Notes: generated by a model not told the origin, from the letters alone. DNA of 64,000 bases from Bacteroidales bacterium (GCA_017616895.1 JAFZXE010000012.1:1-64000), one strand, 5' to 3'; positions 9,322 to 19,502 are shown, numbered from the stretch's first letter. Numbers and translations are program-made.

Positions 9322-9912
9322 ATGAAAGCAACACAGATAATAAAAAACGGTCTTATCAAGGAAAACCCGACATGGGTGCTCATATTGGGAATGTGCCCCA
9401 CGCTGGCTACCACCACTTCGGCCATCAACGGCATGAGTATGGGTTTGGCCACCACCTTTGTATTGATGATGTCTAACATCGTCATCTCGCTTCTGAAGAG
9501 CGTTATTCCCGACAAGGTGCGTATCCCGGCCTTTATAGTTGTTATAGCCACCTTCGTGACGGTTGTACAGCTGGTCATGCAGGCTTACGTGCCCGCGTTG
9601 TTTGAGACACTGGGTTTGTTCATCCCGCTGATTGTTGTGAACTGCATAGTGCTTGGCCGCGCCGAGGCGTTCGCTTCGAAGAACAACGTGTGGCATTCGT
9701 TCCTCGACGGCGTGTTCATGGGCCTTGGTTTCACCTGGGCGCTGACACTCGTGGGATTGGTTCGCGAGATGCTTGGCTCGGGCTCAGCTTTCGGTTTCAA
9801 GTTCATCAACGCCGATGCCGACGGCATGCTGCTGTTCATCCTGCCTCCAGGAGGATTCCTCTGCCTCGGTCTTCTGATGGCTTTGATCAACCATCTGAGA
9901 AAAACCAAATAA
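9322..9912 (+). CDS. rnfE: Rnf complex membrane subunit RnfE
   Basis: A 196-residue, six-helix membrane subunit. KENPTWVLILGMCPTLA at the N-terminus and NCIVLGRAEAFASKN in the middle identify RnfE rather than its paralogue RnfA, whose N-terminus is usually NNFVLSRFLGxCPFLG. In most rnf operons rnfA follows immediately. Here the next gene, 27 bp on, is an unrelated secreted protein, and no rnfA is present in this window. Confidence 0.94.
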   Translation: MKATQIIKNGLIKENPTWVLILGMCPTLATTTSAINGMSMGLATTFVLMMSNIVISLLKSVIPDKVRIPAFIVVIATFVTVVQLVMQAYVPALFETLGLFIPLIVVNCIVLGRAEAFASKNNVWHSFLDGVFMGLGFTWALTLVGLVREMLGSGSAFGFKFINADADGMLLFILPPGGFLCLGLLMALINHLRKTK

Positions 9913-9939
9913 GATAAAAACACTTAAACAATATACACA

Positions 9940-10386
9940 ATGAAAAAGATTCTCTCAGCCTTATTGTTGATTCCGGCAATTGCTTGCACGATAAATGCAA
10001 ATGCGCAGAATTGCGACGAGATAGTTCTTCCACATGTGAACTATGACCGTGCAAAACTTGAGCAGATGCCGCAAAGCAAGATTCAATGGTATTGCAACTT
10101 TTCGCGCAACTCGTTCTTCGTTACCAACGAGGTGCCTGCAGGTGCGATAGTGCACGATATTAGAGACGTGGTTAATAAACGCACAGGTGCAAAGGTGGGT
10201 GATGGCTTTGTAGTCAACCTTGCAACGCTTAGTTACTACGCATACAATTTCGATGAGTTCCAGTACCAGAACTACGACAAGACTGTCTATTTCCATACGC
10301 CAGGCTCACCCTACAGGTACTTGGGACTTTATACAATCAACGAGACTCACCGCCGTGTGAATGCCTTGGTTAAAGAGAGGGAATAG
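9940..10386 (+). CDS. Small secreted protein of unknown function
   Basis: 148 residues with a signal peptide (cleavage after ANAQ, near residue 23). I do not recognise the family. The mature part is rich in aromatic residues and Asn, with two cysteines (NCDE and WYCNFS), which could form a disulfide. It follows rnfE by 27 bp with no visible terminator or promoter between them, so it may be cotranscribed with rnf and occupies the usual rnfA position. A role in Rnf is not implied by its sequence. Confidence 0.7.
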   Translation: MKKILSALLLIPAIACTINANAQNCDEIVLPHVNYDRAKLEQMPQSKIQWYCNFSRNSFFVTNEVPAGAIVHDIRDVVNKRTGAKVGDGFVVNLATLSYYAYNFDEFQYQNYDKTVYFHTPGSPYRYLGLYTINETHRRVNALVKERE

Positions 10387-10487
10387 TGCGTCGGAAGACT
10401 TTTTTTACAAAAAATAATACTTTGTTGACGGTTTTCGCTTTTTTGTGTAACTAACTAGATAGGAACCCCAGCAAAAATAAATCGAAT

Positions 10488-13400
10488 ATGAAACGTTTAG
10501 TATTGTTCGCTGCATTGTTTCTGTCGGTCTTTATAGTAAAGGCACAGGAGTCGCAGTTGCTTCCGACTCCTTTTACGGAAAGTTTGCATAATACGAGGGA
10601 TACACTGCCTGCAGTTGGAATATTGTTGCAAAATGAGGAGGTTGCGGGACATTACGTAGAGGGAATCGACCGCTGGTACACTGTGTTTGGGGCATGTGTC
10701 AATCCGCAAAAGCTGGTGTTCAAGATTACGGCATTCGATATAGACGCGTCTGACACATTATATATATATGACGGAGTAGATACCAATGCCCCTCTGTTGG
10801 CAATGGGTAACAACGATTTCAGTAATTTGAATGGACGCACTTATTTTCTCTCTTCAGGTAACACAAATGGATGTCTCACGGTTCGATTCAAATCCAATAC
10901 GGACGGTCATGTTGGAGGAGGCTTCCAAATTCACATGTATTGTGATAAGCCCTGTGAAAACGTGGTTCCAGTCATAGAGGAAAATTTCTACCGTACGCGT
11001 AATGGTGAGATTTACGATACGGGCAAGGCTATGAATGTTATTACATACGACAGTGTGACGGGCGAGCCCAACGGCAATTATATTAGTGTAAATGTCTGTA
11101 TGGGAGACGGCCTTATATTGAAAGGTCATGGCGAATATACATATTATACGGGTTATTACACGCCGTCTGACGAAACGACAATGTTTACATGGGATGTTTC
11201 AACAGGCGATGAGGTTGCGGAACTTAACCACACCACCTTTGAGTATAATGGTTTTGTACAGAAGTCGTGTTACGAGGTGTCGCTTAAACTCGTTGACGAA
11301 CAAGGGTGTGGCGGAGATATTGTTGACATTGTGAGAATCCGCGTTTCGACCAACCCCATTGAATCCATAGCAGAGGACTTGGCGGTGTTCTGTAACGATA
11401 CAAACCTTCTGCTTACGACAAGTGTTAGTTCTGACAGTATTGTGTCAACCTTGACTTTAAACCCCACCCCCAGCGATGTTATAACAAAGACCAACGAGGT
11501 TAAGACCTTCATCCCAGACGGTCCTAACTGTCCAGTACAATGTTATTCGGCCCCAGTGGAATTTACCGAATTTCCTTCGGGAAGGTCTATTACAAGTGCT
11601 GGTGACATTTGCTCGATTTGTATCAACTATGAGCACTCTTTTATGGGGGACTATCAGCTGAGCATTGTTTGTCCAACAGGCGGTAAGTCGGTATTGAAAT
11701 ACAAAAACCTCCCAAGTCCAAATACGGAACATATTCCTGATGATGGTGCAGGTGGAGGCGGTACATATACTGGTTATCCGTTTGGGGGGCAGAATGATAC
11801 TCCGTATGATGGTTATAATGGAGGGTCGAACTGTGATACAATCTACAATATGTATGGAGTAGGATTGGATTATTGCTTCAGCCGTAACGAGAACTACACC
11901 TTGGTGTCAGGTATGCCAGCCAACACTACCAATACAACTGGTGGGCATTATTTGGCAAGCAGTGGAAACACCATAGCGGTTACTTATGATTTCGGTTCAA
12001 TTCCGCCGCCGTATGCGGGCGCTGGTACCGTTGTTGGCACATCCTCTTTCTCGACAAAGAAACCGAGTAACCATGATGAGAAGACCGACTACTATAAACC
12101 AGCTCAGGACTTCTCTCAGCTGATAGGTTGCCCGATGAATGGTATCTGGTCAATTGAGGTATGTGACTATTGGTCGATTGACAATGGTTGGGTGTTTTCG
12201 TGGTCGATGGATATGTGTGGTGTGAATAGCGCTGTTGACTGTCAATATACCGTAGGAATAGACTCAATCCGTTGGACTCCAGATTATTCAGTCGGTGGCA
12301 TAGCGGTAAATACTATCAACGACGATTCTATATACGTCTCCACTCCCGACACCGCAGGTTCATTTCCCGTTTGGGCGCATGTGTATGATGAGTTCGGGTG
12401 TGTATGGGATACGTTGACTCACATCAAGACCACATGGACGCCAAAGCCTAATATTGGTAACGACATTTCGATTTGCGACCCGGAGTCGGTGGTGCTCAAT
12501 GCTACGGATATTCATCACGACGAAGGCGATTTTGTCTATACTTGGGAGCCTTTTGGTGAGAACACTCCGATTATCAATACACAAACATGGCTGGGGCATG
12601 ATACTAACTATATTGTGACCGTCGTCAACCAGCTCTACGGCCTCTCCTGCACGGGTTCCGACACCATGACTTTGCATGTGTTTCCCGTGCCGATACCTGG
12701 TTTCTCGACGAACATCATACCGGCTGCCGGCTGTTCTCCGTTTGAAGTTCAGTTCGTAGATACTGCAAAATATGGGTATGAGTATTTCTGGAGGTTTGGC
12801 GATGGCTTTACCTCGACGGCTCGCAATCCTAGTCATCTATACTCTGCCGGTCGCTACGATGTGACGCAGATTGTTACCACAGATTTCGGGTGTGTCGATA
12901 GTTTGACTAAGCCGCAATATGTATGGGTGTTCAATACGCCAGATGCCCAGTTTATGTGGGAGCCTGAATATCCCACCATCAACAATCCTAAGATACAGCT
13001 CATCAACCAGACATATCCTATGTCGAGCGACAATATCTATGAGTGGTTTATACAGTCGGATGCAACTGGTGAAAACTTCAATAAGGCCTACAGCCTCAAT
13101 CCTACATATACGTGGCAGCCGCCGCTTACCGCAGGTGATTACCGAGTGCGTCTTCTTTCGCGTACCGAGAACTACGACCAGGATGGTAACCTTGTTGTCT
13201 GCCAGGATAGTGTCGAGACGACGATTATGCTCATTCAGGACTTCCTACAGTTCCCGACAGTTATCACCCCCAATGGTGACGGTATAAACGACAAGTTTGT
13301 CATACATGGATTGATTGACGGCTTGGCCTATCCCAACAATACTTTGCATATCTACAATCGCTGGGGTACGTTGGTCTATTCCAAAGACAATCTCCGTCTC

Positions 13401-13526
13401 GACGAGGAGTGTTGGGACCCTCAAGCCGAACGAGCTCCCGCAGGCACCTATTTCTACTACTTCAATGCACGTGGATATCTGGGCAATATTCAGCGCACAG
13501 GAGCTGTAGAAGTGATGGATCATTGA
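10488..13526 (+). CDS. T9SS type B secreted multidomain protein (CUB, P-domain, PKD)
   Basis: 1012 residues with a signal peptide ending VKAQ. A CUB-like region spans about 45-165 (GCLTVRFKSNTDGHVGGGFQ). A proprotein-convertase P-domain spans about 330-580 (ISINYEHSFMGDYQ-like and NGIWSIEVCDYW segments). A PKD domain lies near 745-820 (FWRFGDGFTSTARNPSHLY). The last 90 residues are a gliding-motility-type C-terminal domain (ITPNGDGINDKF, IYNRWGTLVY, GTYFYY), the type B T9SS signal. No catalytic domain is recognised, so an adhesin or matrix role is inferred. A strong terminator follows. Confidence 0.88.
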   Translation: MKRLVLFAALFLSVFIVKAQESQLLPTPFTESLHNTRDTLPAVGILLQNEEVAGHYVEGIDRWYTVFGACVNPQKLVFKITAFDIDASDTLYIYDGVDTNAPLLAMGNNDFSNLNGRTYFLSSGNTNGCLTVRFKSNTDGHVGGGFQIHMYCDKPCENVVPVIEENFYRTRNGEIYDTGKAMNVITYDSVTGEPNGNYISVNVCMGDGLILKGHGEYTYYTGYYTPSDETTMFTWDVSTGDEVAELNHTTFEYNGFVQKSCYEVSLKLVDEQGCGGDIVDIVRIRVSTNPIESIAEDLAVFCNDTNLLLTTSVSSDSIVSTLTLNPTPSDVITKTNEVKTFIPDGPNCPVQCYSAPVEFTEFPSGRSITSAGDICSICINYEHSFMGDYQLSIVCPTGGKSVLKYKNLPSPNTEHIPDDGAGGGGTYTGYPFGGQNDTPYDGYNGGSNCDTIYNMYGVGLDYCFSRNENYTLVSGMPANTTNTTGGHYLASSGNTIAVTYDFGSIPPPYAGAGTVVGTSSFSTKKPSNHDEKTDYYKPAQDFSQLIGCPMNGIWSIEVCDYWSIDNGWVFSWSMDMCGVNSAVDCQYTVGIDSIRWTPDYSVGGIAVNTINDDSIYVSTPDTAGSFPVWAHVYDEFGCVWDTLTHIKTTWTPKPNIGNDISICDPESVVLNATDIHHDEGDFVYTWEPFGENTPIINTQTWLGHDTNYIVTVVNQLYGLSCTGSDTMTLHVFPVPIPGFSTNIIPAAGCSPFEVQFVDTAKYGYEYFWRFGDGFTSTARNPSHLYSAGRYDVTQIVTTDFGCVDSLTKPQYVWVFNTPDAQFMWEPEYPTINNPKIQLINQTYPMSSDNIYEWFIQSDATGENFNKAYSLNPTYTWQPPLTAGDYRVRLLSRTENYDQDGNLVVCQDSVETTIMLIQDFLQFPTVITPNGDGINDKFVIHGLIDGLAYPNNTLHIYNRWGTLVYSKDNLRLDEECWDPQAERAPAGTYFYYFNARGYLGNIQRTGAVEVMDH

Positions 13527-13546
13527 TGTATATATCGGAGAATGAA

Positions 13547-13587
13547 GAAGGCCTTAAAGTGATATCTTTAAGGCCTTCATTTTTTTT
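13547..13587 (+). terminator. Strong intrinsic terminator
   Basis: GAAGGCCTTAAAG pairs with CTTTAAGGCCTTC (13-bp stem, 6-base loop), followed by ATTTTTTTT. It lies between convergent genes and could also slow transcription from the other side. Confidence 0.92.
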
Positions 13588-13598
13588 ATGAAACATAT

Positions 13599-14441
13599 TC
13601 AGTCGCAGAGGACATATATGTCGTCTCTGGGGTTGATGAACAGTACCGGCAGCCGTTGTTTGTTCTTTATTGTCCGCGTTTCTTGGGCACCGATAATCCA
13701 GTCAAGAAAGTCGTGTTCCCTGATGTCGGTGGTGATGGAAACCATAAGGTCGTACCCCTTGTTGTGAGCTTGTTTGATGGCGCATTTGTCGGGGAAGTTG
13801 GCGACATTTGGCATTGTCTCTCTCTCGTAGCCGACTCCGAGTCCTGCAAAGAATTTGTCGAGAAACAGCATGTTGTTATCAAACTTGGTTCGCAGGCCGC
13901 TGTCCCTGTATTCTTCGTGCATCACATGCAGGCGGCTGCCGTTGAAGCGGGCGAAATAGCTGCTCCATATAAGTTTTTCTTTGCTCTCGCGGTTGTAATC
14001 TATTCGCAGGGCAACGTCGTGCATGCCTGATGGCGCTTGTGCGTCGTTTTGAACGGTGAGGTAGGCAGTGCGGCACTGTCCGAAGTCGAATATCACTCGT
14101 CTGGGGTTGGTCGGCTTTAGCAGCGAGGCTTTTCGGTCAACGCCGGCAATTATCACCACGGCGTTCAGTAAAGTGGGCAGCAGGCTTATTATTTCGCGTG
14201 TACGCCCTTTCAATGCGCAGAAGTTGATGTCCTCCCCCGGGTATTTGTTTTTTATGGCAGAGAGCCGTTCTTGGGCTTCGTCGGCAGTTGTCTTGGTGTA
14301 TTTTTTGTCGCAGATGAACAGTAGTATTAGCCCTTTCTTGAGAAAACCTGCCATTGCACGAGCATAATCGACCACGCGACCGGAGTTCTCCAAGTCGGCA
14401 AGATATGCAATCACAAACTGATCTTTCTTCGTTTTAGGCAT
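13599..14441 (-). CDS. Universal stress protein (UspA) family
   Basis: 280 residues resembling the two-domain universal stress proteins of Bacteroidetes. The N-terminal half has an alternating beta/alpha pattern (FVIAYLADLENSGRVVDYARAMA, then LILLFICDK). The C-terminal half is a degenerate second Usp unit (LMVSITTDIREHDFLDWIIG, then LPVLFINPRDD). The ATP-binding G-2x-G-9x-G motif is not obvious. A ligand-binding or stress role is inferred. No promoter box was found upstream, where TTTAAG and ATTCACAA repeats lie. Confidence 0.7.
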   Translation of the reverse strand: MPKTKKDQFVIAYLADLENSGRVVDYARAMAGFLKKGLILLFICDKKYTKTTADEAQERLSAIKNKYPGEDINFCALKGRTREIISLLPTLLNAVVIIAGVDRKASLLKPTNPRRVIFDFGQCRTAYLTVQNDAQAPSGMHDVALRIDYNRESKEKLIWSSYFARFNGSRLHVMHEEYRDSGLRTKFDNNMLFLDKFFAGLGVGYERETMPNVANFPDKCAIKQAHNKGYDLMVSITTDIREHDFLDWIIGAQETRTIKNKQRLPVLFINPRDDIYVLCD

Positions 14442-14548
14442 TGGAGAGTTTTTGTTACAGGTTTTTAGTTACAAGTTTTAAGTAGTAGGCAGTCGATAAC
14501 GCATAATTTCATTTGTCAATTCACAATTCACAATTTTACACCTTCACA

Positions 14549-17500
14549 TTACCTTATTATCGTCACATCCCCTTTGAACTCCCCTTTGAATCCCGCTTCG
14601 CAGGTTATGCGGCAGAGGTATGCATAGACACCGGGCAGACAGTAGTTGCCTTTGTATCTGCCGTCCCAACATTCGTTTATGTCGTGGCTCTCATACACCA
14701 GCTCTCCCCAGCGGGTGAAGATGGCGATATAGAACTCAACTATATATTCGCCTGTGACGCACAGTCGGTCGTTCTTGCCGTCTTCGTTAGGTGTGAAGAC
14801 GTTGGGGATAAACACATTCGGGCGTCCGCAGTTCACGTCTATACAGTTGATGGTCACCGAATCCGTCCAAGTGCATCCGGCGCTGTCTATCACCGTCACG
14901 GTGAATGTGGTGGTGTCTTCGGGAGTCGCTTTCGGCGAGTCGATATGAGGGTTGTTGAGCCATTCCGCCGGTTCCCACACATAGTTGCTTCCTGGCACTG
15001 GGGTGACGTGCAGGTGTGTCGATTCGGTGCGGAATATCGTGGTGTCGTCCACCCATACGTGCATGTTCTCAAACGACTGGACACGTATGACCGTTGTCGA
15101 ATCGTAGTAGGGACACCCGTGACTGTCGTTCATTGTGACCGTATATGTGCCTGGACACAGGTTCCGCAGCATCGTGTCGCCCGTCTCGCACCACACGTGT
15201 ATCCATCCGTGACAGCTGTCGTTGCAAAGCTCGTTTTCCGCCACCTTGTGCAACTCCATAATCGGAGGGTCGTTTATTCGGAAGCGTGCGGTTGCCAGGC
15301 AGTGTGCGTCGTTGACAATCAGGGTGTAGTTCCCCGCCGTTAGGTTTTCGGCGGTGGGGCTTGAGGTTGTGGTGTTGTTCCAGATATATCTTATGGGTTG
15401 CACCGCGTTGGGGTCTAACACCACTGTGGCGCTGCCGTCGCTGCCGCCCGGGCAGTTGGGATCTACGGTCAGCACGGTGTCGATAAGGTCAACATATATA
15501 ACCTTGAATGTGTCGAGTTCCACACATACGCCGCCGTCGATTTTAAGTATGTATGTGCCCGTCTCGGTAACGTAGGGGTTGGCCACGTTGGGGTCAGACA
15601 CGTTGCCGGTTATCCACGTATATTGGCATCCCAAGCTCGGCCTCACGCCTATGTGTACTGGCACGTGGGTGCACGAGTATGTCGTGTCCATCGTGCGCGA
15701 GCCGTTCCGCAGTATCGACACTTCGTGGCGAGCCGTGTCGGTTCCGCGACATCCCCCTTCCATATATGCCACAAGCGTTATGATGTATGTGCCGGGATGG
15801 GCATAGTTGTGTACGGGGTTGGTCTCGGTGCTGTATGTGCCGTCGCCGAAATCCCAGCGGAACGAGGTGCCTCGTCCTGTATTCTGCAATTCAACGCGTT
15901 CTGGCCAGCACACTGCCGGCGGTGCTATGAATTCGGCCACCGGGTAGTCGGTGTGGATGTTCATGCGGAATATGGCGTTGTTGCAATTCGTGCTGTTGTT
16001 TGTCGAACTCCAGGCACCTGGGGTTGTCGGGAAGTTTTGCGTATGTCCGCAGCTGCCGCATACCGACTGGTATATTGTCGAGAGCTTGTCGAAACGGCTG
16101 GTGCCGCCATCCACATGGTCGGCCCCTCGGTCGGCGTCGCTGGCGTGATATTCGCCAAAGAACGTGGCGTAATCCATCACGTTGGCGTCCTCGTCCATGC
16201 TGATGATGTAGAAGTCCTGCCCGTCGGTTTGGCTCTGGTAGGCGTCCGAGGTTACCTCCATCCCGTATGTTCCTGCCGAATACCACTGAACTCCGTTGTA
16301 CCCCACAAAGTCGCGTCCCCATCCTGCAGCATACACTCTGTCGCAGATGTCGCAGGCAAACGCGGTAGGGGAGAGGTTGGGCCGTCCCAGCGGGGTGCCG
16401 AACACGGTGCTCCAGATGCGCGACGAGAGGTCCGACGAGAACCGCGCAAGCAACATTCCGCTGCCCGGCACGTTGTATCCGGCGTTGTATATCATCGTGT
16501 ATCCCGTCGCCTTCGTCTGGCCGAAGATAAACACCTCGTCTCTCTTGCCCACTCGCACAAAGAAACACTGGTCGTATTTGTTCGACCCGTAGTAGGTCGA
16601 GTGCATCAGTTGGTCGCCGCTGTACGATATTTTCGCTATAAAGCCGTCCGTCGAGCCTCCTCCGTATGTCGTTTGGAACGCGTTGTCGGTGGTGGGATAG
16701 TCGTTCGACGTTGTGCCGCCGCACACCACCACGTTATATGCCGAATCGACGTCGATTGAATACACCGCGTCGTCGCCCGAGCCGCCCAGATATGTGCTCC
16801 ACAGCATGTTTTGCATATTGTAGTCGAGCTTGAACACCACTCCGTCCTGCCCGCCGAAGCGTACGCTTTGCAAAGCATTCTCGGTCACCGGAAAGTCGCT
16901 CGACATCGTCGTCGTGCCGACATACACGTTGTTCAGGTCGTCCGTAATCAGCTCTCCGCGCACCCCGTCGCCGTAATTGAAATACAGCGAGTCGTTGCCC
17001 TGCATCATTATCGTGTAGCTGTCGTTGTAGCGGTTTCTGAAGTTCAATCCGTCGTTGCCGCTGCCTCCCACGTAGGTCGAAGCCAGCAGTTCCGAACCGT
17101 CGCTGCTGAATCGGCTGACGAATATGTCGCTCCCCGAGGGGTACCACATGTGGTGGTTGTACGAGGCGTCCGGGTAGGTGTAGTAATAGTCGAGATACGA
17201 CAGGTCCGATCCGCCTATGAACGATGACATATATGCGCTGTCGCTTACCGGAAAGTCCGCCGACCCCGTAGTGCCGAACACCACCAGTTCGTCAAAGCTG
17301 TTCACAAACATGCTGTGCGGCATATCGGCGTAGCTGCCTCCCAGATAGGTGGCGAAGATTCGCTCTCCGCCCGTGGTGTCAAACTTGAAAATCGCCACAT
17401 CCACGTTCCCGTGATACATCGTGTCGAAGGCACCCACCGACGTCGGATATCCGATGCCGAACACTATGCCGCCCGTATAGGTGTTCTTGTACGAGTCGTA

Positions 17501-18313
17501 TGTTGCCGTCGTCCCCCAGTTGTCCGCCGTCGAGCCGGTATAGGTCGAGAAATACAGCTGTGGGTCGATAACCAGCGGCTCGTTGCGGTCGTAGTCGCCT
17601 ATTTCGAGACGCACAACCGATTTCCGCCCGTTGCGTTTTCCCCCTTCGGTCAGCACATATCGTGCCACAACCTTCACCGTGTCGCCACCGATCACTTGGT
17701 AAGCATACGGCGCCGCCTCCACTATCCTCCCCACGCAGGTCTTTATCACCAGGTCCCCGTCCTCCATCCTCAAAGCGTCCGGTCCTTCGTATTCCATCAC
17801 TATCTGCCCCGTGTGTGCGTGTGGCGCTACTATGAAGTCGTATTTCAACGCGTTCTTGGCACCATATACCTGCATGTCTATGCCTTTCCACAAGTCGTGA
17901 TACACCACGCTGGCGTACTCCGGCACATGACTCTTCCAGCGGCTGCGGTCTTTGCCCCTGAAGAAGTTGTTGTATGTCGGCAGCTTCCCTACGCCCTCAA
18001 CCGTCGGCTGCGGGTTACATTCCTGGAAGTGTATCTTGTAGGCGTGTCCTTTGCGTCCGTATATGCTGTGATGAAACGGCTTGTCCGGCTCCTGCGGCAC
18101 CACCTGTCTCAGCGCTATCGTCATCGTCCCTCGCTCCAGAAACAGCGCCGCCCTTCCCATCTGTGCCTCATACAGCACCGCCTCTGCCGTCTGCCCTCGG
18201 TTCTCCACAAACGACACATGGCCGCCCACTCCCAGCGTGTCGCCGTGGTGGTGTGCCGTCGCCGTCAAACAGGCAAAACAGGCGGTCAGAACCGTCAAAA
18301 AACGCTTAAACAT
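14549..18313 (-). CDS. T9SS type B giant SBBP beta-propeller/PKD protein
   Basis: 1254 residues. I chose ATG 18313 because it starts a signal peptide (FKRFLTVLTACFACLTATA) and has a TATTTTTG box just upstream; a longer frame to 18439 overlaps the divergent gene. The N-terminal region has the FVENRGQ signature of SBBP/DUF7948 proteins. Beta-propeller SBBP repeats span about 250-600 (YLGGSGDDAVYSIDVD, FATYLGGSYAD). A PKD domain sits near 821 (FRWDFGDGTYSTETNP). Ig-like segments precede the C-terminal type B T9SS domain (NVFTPNEDGKNDRLC, FTRWGELVYE, GVYAYLC). It is likely surface-exposed and adhesive; no enzyme domain is seen. Confidence 0.88.
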   Translation of the reverse strand: MFKRFLTVLTACFACLTATAHHHGDTLGVGGHVSFVENRGQTAEAVLYEAQMGRAALFLERGTMTIALRQVVPQEPDKPFHHSIYGRKGHAYKIHFQECNPQPTVEGVGKLPTYNNFFRGKDRSRWKSHVPEYASVVYHDLWKGIDMQVYGAKNALKYDFIVAPHAHTGQIVMEYEGPDALRMEDGDLVIKTCVGRIVEAAPYAYQVIGGDTVKVVARYVLTEGGKRNGRKSVVRLEIGDYDRNEPLVIDPQLYFSTYTGSTADNWGTTATYDSYKNTYTGGIVFGIGYPTSVGAFDTMYHGNVDVAIFKFDTTGGERIFATYLGGSYADMPHSMFVNSFDELVVFGTTGSADFPVSDSAYMSSFIGGSDLSYLDYYYTYPDASYNHHMWYPSGSDIFVSRFSSDGSELLASTYVGGSGNDGLNFRNRYNDSYTIMMQGNDSLYFNYGDGVRGELITDDLNNVYVGTTTMSSDFPVTENALQSVRFGGQDGVVFKLDYNMQNMLWSTYLGGSGDDAVYSIDVDSAYNVVVCGGTTSNDYPTTDNAFQTTYGGGSTDGFIAKISYSGDQLMHSTYYGSNKYDQCFFVRVGKRDEVFIFGQTKATGYTMIYNAGYNVPGSGMLLARFSSDLSSRIWSTVFGTPLGRPNLSPTAFACDICDRVYAAGWGRDFVGYNGVQWYSAGTYGMEVTSDAYQSQTDGQDFYIISMDEDANVMDYATFFGEYHASDADRGADHVDGGTSRFDKLSTIYQSVCGSCGHTQNFPTTPGAWSSTNNSTNCNNAIFRMNIHTDYPVAEFIAPPAVCWPERVELQNTGRGTSFRWDFGDGTYSTETNPVHNYAHPGTYIITLVAYMEGGCRGTDTARHEVSILRNGSRTMDTTYSCTHVPVHIGVRPSLGCQYTWITGNVSDPNVANPYVTETGTYILKIDGGVCVELDTFKVIYVDLIDTVLTVDPNCPGGSDGSATVVLDPNAVQPIRYIWNNTTTSSPTAENLTAGNYTLIVNDAHCLATARFRINDPPIMELHKVAENELCNDSCHGWIHVWCETGDTMLRNLCPGTYTVTMNDSHGCPYYDSTTVIRVQSFENMHVWVDDTTIFRTESTHLHVTPVPGSNYVWEPAEWLNNPHIDSPKATPEDTTTFTVTVIDSAGCTWTDSVTINCIDVNCGRPNVFIPNVFTPNEDGKNDRLCVTGEYIVEFYIAIFTRWGELVYESHDINECWDGRYKGNYCLPGVYAYLCRITCEAGFKGEFKGDVTIIR

Positions 18314-18320
18314 GATTTTG

Positions 18321-18411
18321 CAAAAATACGAAAAAAAAGCATATCCCGATGCACAATTGTCGCTTATTGCAGTCTTTTGCGTTGCAGATTCCCTTTTATT
18401 TAGTAATTTTG
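18321..18411. promoter_or_regulatory. Divergent promoter pair
   Basis: Minus strand: TATTTTTG at 18321-18328, 8 bp from the ATG of the SBBP gene. Plus strand: TAATTTTG at 18404-18411 with TTG at 18382, serving the radical SAM gene at 18432. Both match TAnnTTTG. Confidence 0.6.
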
Positions 18412-18431
18412 CCGTCCGAAATTCACAATAG

Positions 18432-19502
18432 ATGTACACTCTTTACGATTATCTCCACAACGGTTTTCTCTACCTCAACAACATGCTTCGGCCTCACCAT
18501 AAGAAGCTGAACCAGTTGATGATTTACTCCACCTCGCTCTGCCAGTCGCGCTGCAAGCATTGCTCCATCTGGCAGAAGGAACCCGAGCACCTCTCGCTCG
18601 ACGATATCAAGCGCATCGTGGGCAGCCGCTGTGTGACCAAACGCACCGTCGTGGGCCTCGAAGGTGGCGAATTTGTCCTCCACCCCGAAGCCGACGCCAT
18701 CATGGATTGGTTCTCCAAAAACCACCGCAACTACACGCTGCTCTCCAACTGCCTCGCACCGAAACGCGTTATCGAGGTGGTGCGCAAATACCGTCCGCGA
18801 CACCTCTTCGTCTCCCTCGACGGCGATCGCGAAACCTACCAGCGTATGCGTGGACGCGACGGCTACGACCACGTCATCGAGGTCGTCGAAGCCCTCAAGG
18901 ACGAGCTCCCCGTGTCGCTTATGTTCTGCCTCTCGCCGTGGAACGAGTTCAAGGATATGGAGTTCGTCATCAATGTGGCCAAGAAGTACAACATCGACGT
19001 GCGTATCGGCATGTACAGCACCATGGATTTCTTCGACACCACCAGCGACCTTCTCTCTGCCGACCATTTCACCGAGCGCATCCCGCACAATATCCACGAC
19101 ACCCAGGAAAACTACGACTATGTGGCTCTCTACGAGCAGTGGCGCAAAGGCAATCTCAATCTCCGCTGCCAGAGCATCAAGAGCTCCCTCGTAATCCACA
19201 GCAACGGCAACGTGCCCATCTGCCAGAACCTCGACGTCGTGCTGGGCAATATCCACAACCAGTCGCTCGACGAGATATTCAACGGCACTCCCAGCTGCAA
19301 GCTCCAATGTCAGCACGAGAAGGAGTGCAACGGCTGCTGGGTCAACTTCCACCGCAAGTACGACGTCATCCTCGTCCGCAACCTCGAGCGCATCATGCCC
19401 AAGTGCATGGTGCAGTGGTTCTACGGCAAATACCAGTGGAGCGACCGCAAGTCCGAGACCTACCGCCAATACCTGAATCGAATTTCGGATAAGAAATGCT
19501 AA
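18432..19502 (+). CDS. Radical SAM/SPASM enzyme
   Basis: 356 residues. C37, C41 and C44 (CQSRCKHC) form the radical SAM 4Fe-4S site. VVGLEGGEFVLHPEAD holds the GGE SAM-binding motif. The C-terminal third (about 240-315) is a Cys-rich SPASM-like region (CQNLDVVLGNIHNQSLDEIF, CQHEKECNGCW) that would hold auxiliary clusters. The order fits peptide- or sugar-modifying SPASM enzymes. No precursor peptide gene is visible nearby. It is followed 43 bp later by a Gfo/Idh/MocA oxidoreductase, so a two-step modification is plausible. Substrate unknown. Confidence 0.85.
   Translation: MYTLYDYLHNGFLYLNNMLRPHHKKLNQLMIYSTSLCQSRCKHCSIWQKEPEHLSLDDIKRIVGSRCVTKRTVVGLEGGEFVLHPEADAIMDWFSKNHRNYTLLSNCLAPKRVIEVVRKYRPRHLFVSLDGDRETYQRMRGRDGYDHVIEVVEALKDELPVSLMFCLSPWNEFKDMEFVINVAKKYNIDVRIGMYSTMDFFDTTSDLLSADHFTERIPHNIHDTQENYDYVALYEQWRKGNLNLRCQSIKSSLVIHSNGNVPICQNLDVVLGNIHNQSLDEIFNGTPSCKLQCQHEKECNGCWVNFHRKYDVILVRNLERIMPKCMVQWFYGKYQWSDRKSETYRQYLNRISDKKC

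Noticed and set aside
9940-10386. The gene after rnfE as a divergent rnfA.
   Set aside because: It has a cleavable signal peptide and no further membrane helices, whereas RnfA has six.
15623-18403. Long plus-strand open frames antisense to the SBBP gene (for example 15623-16759 and 17315-18403).
   Set aside because: They lie opposite a recognisable multidomain T9SS gene, have no family resemblance and arise from its codon bias.
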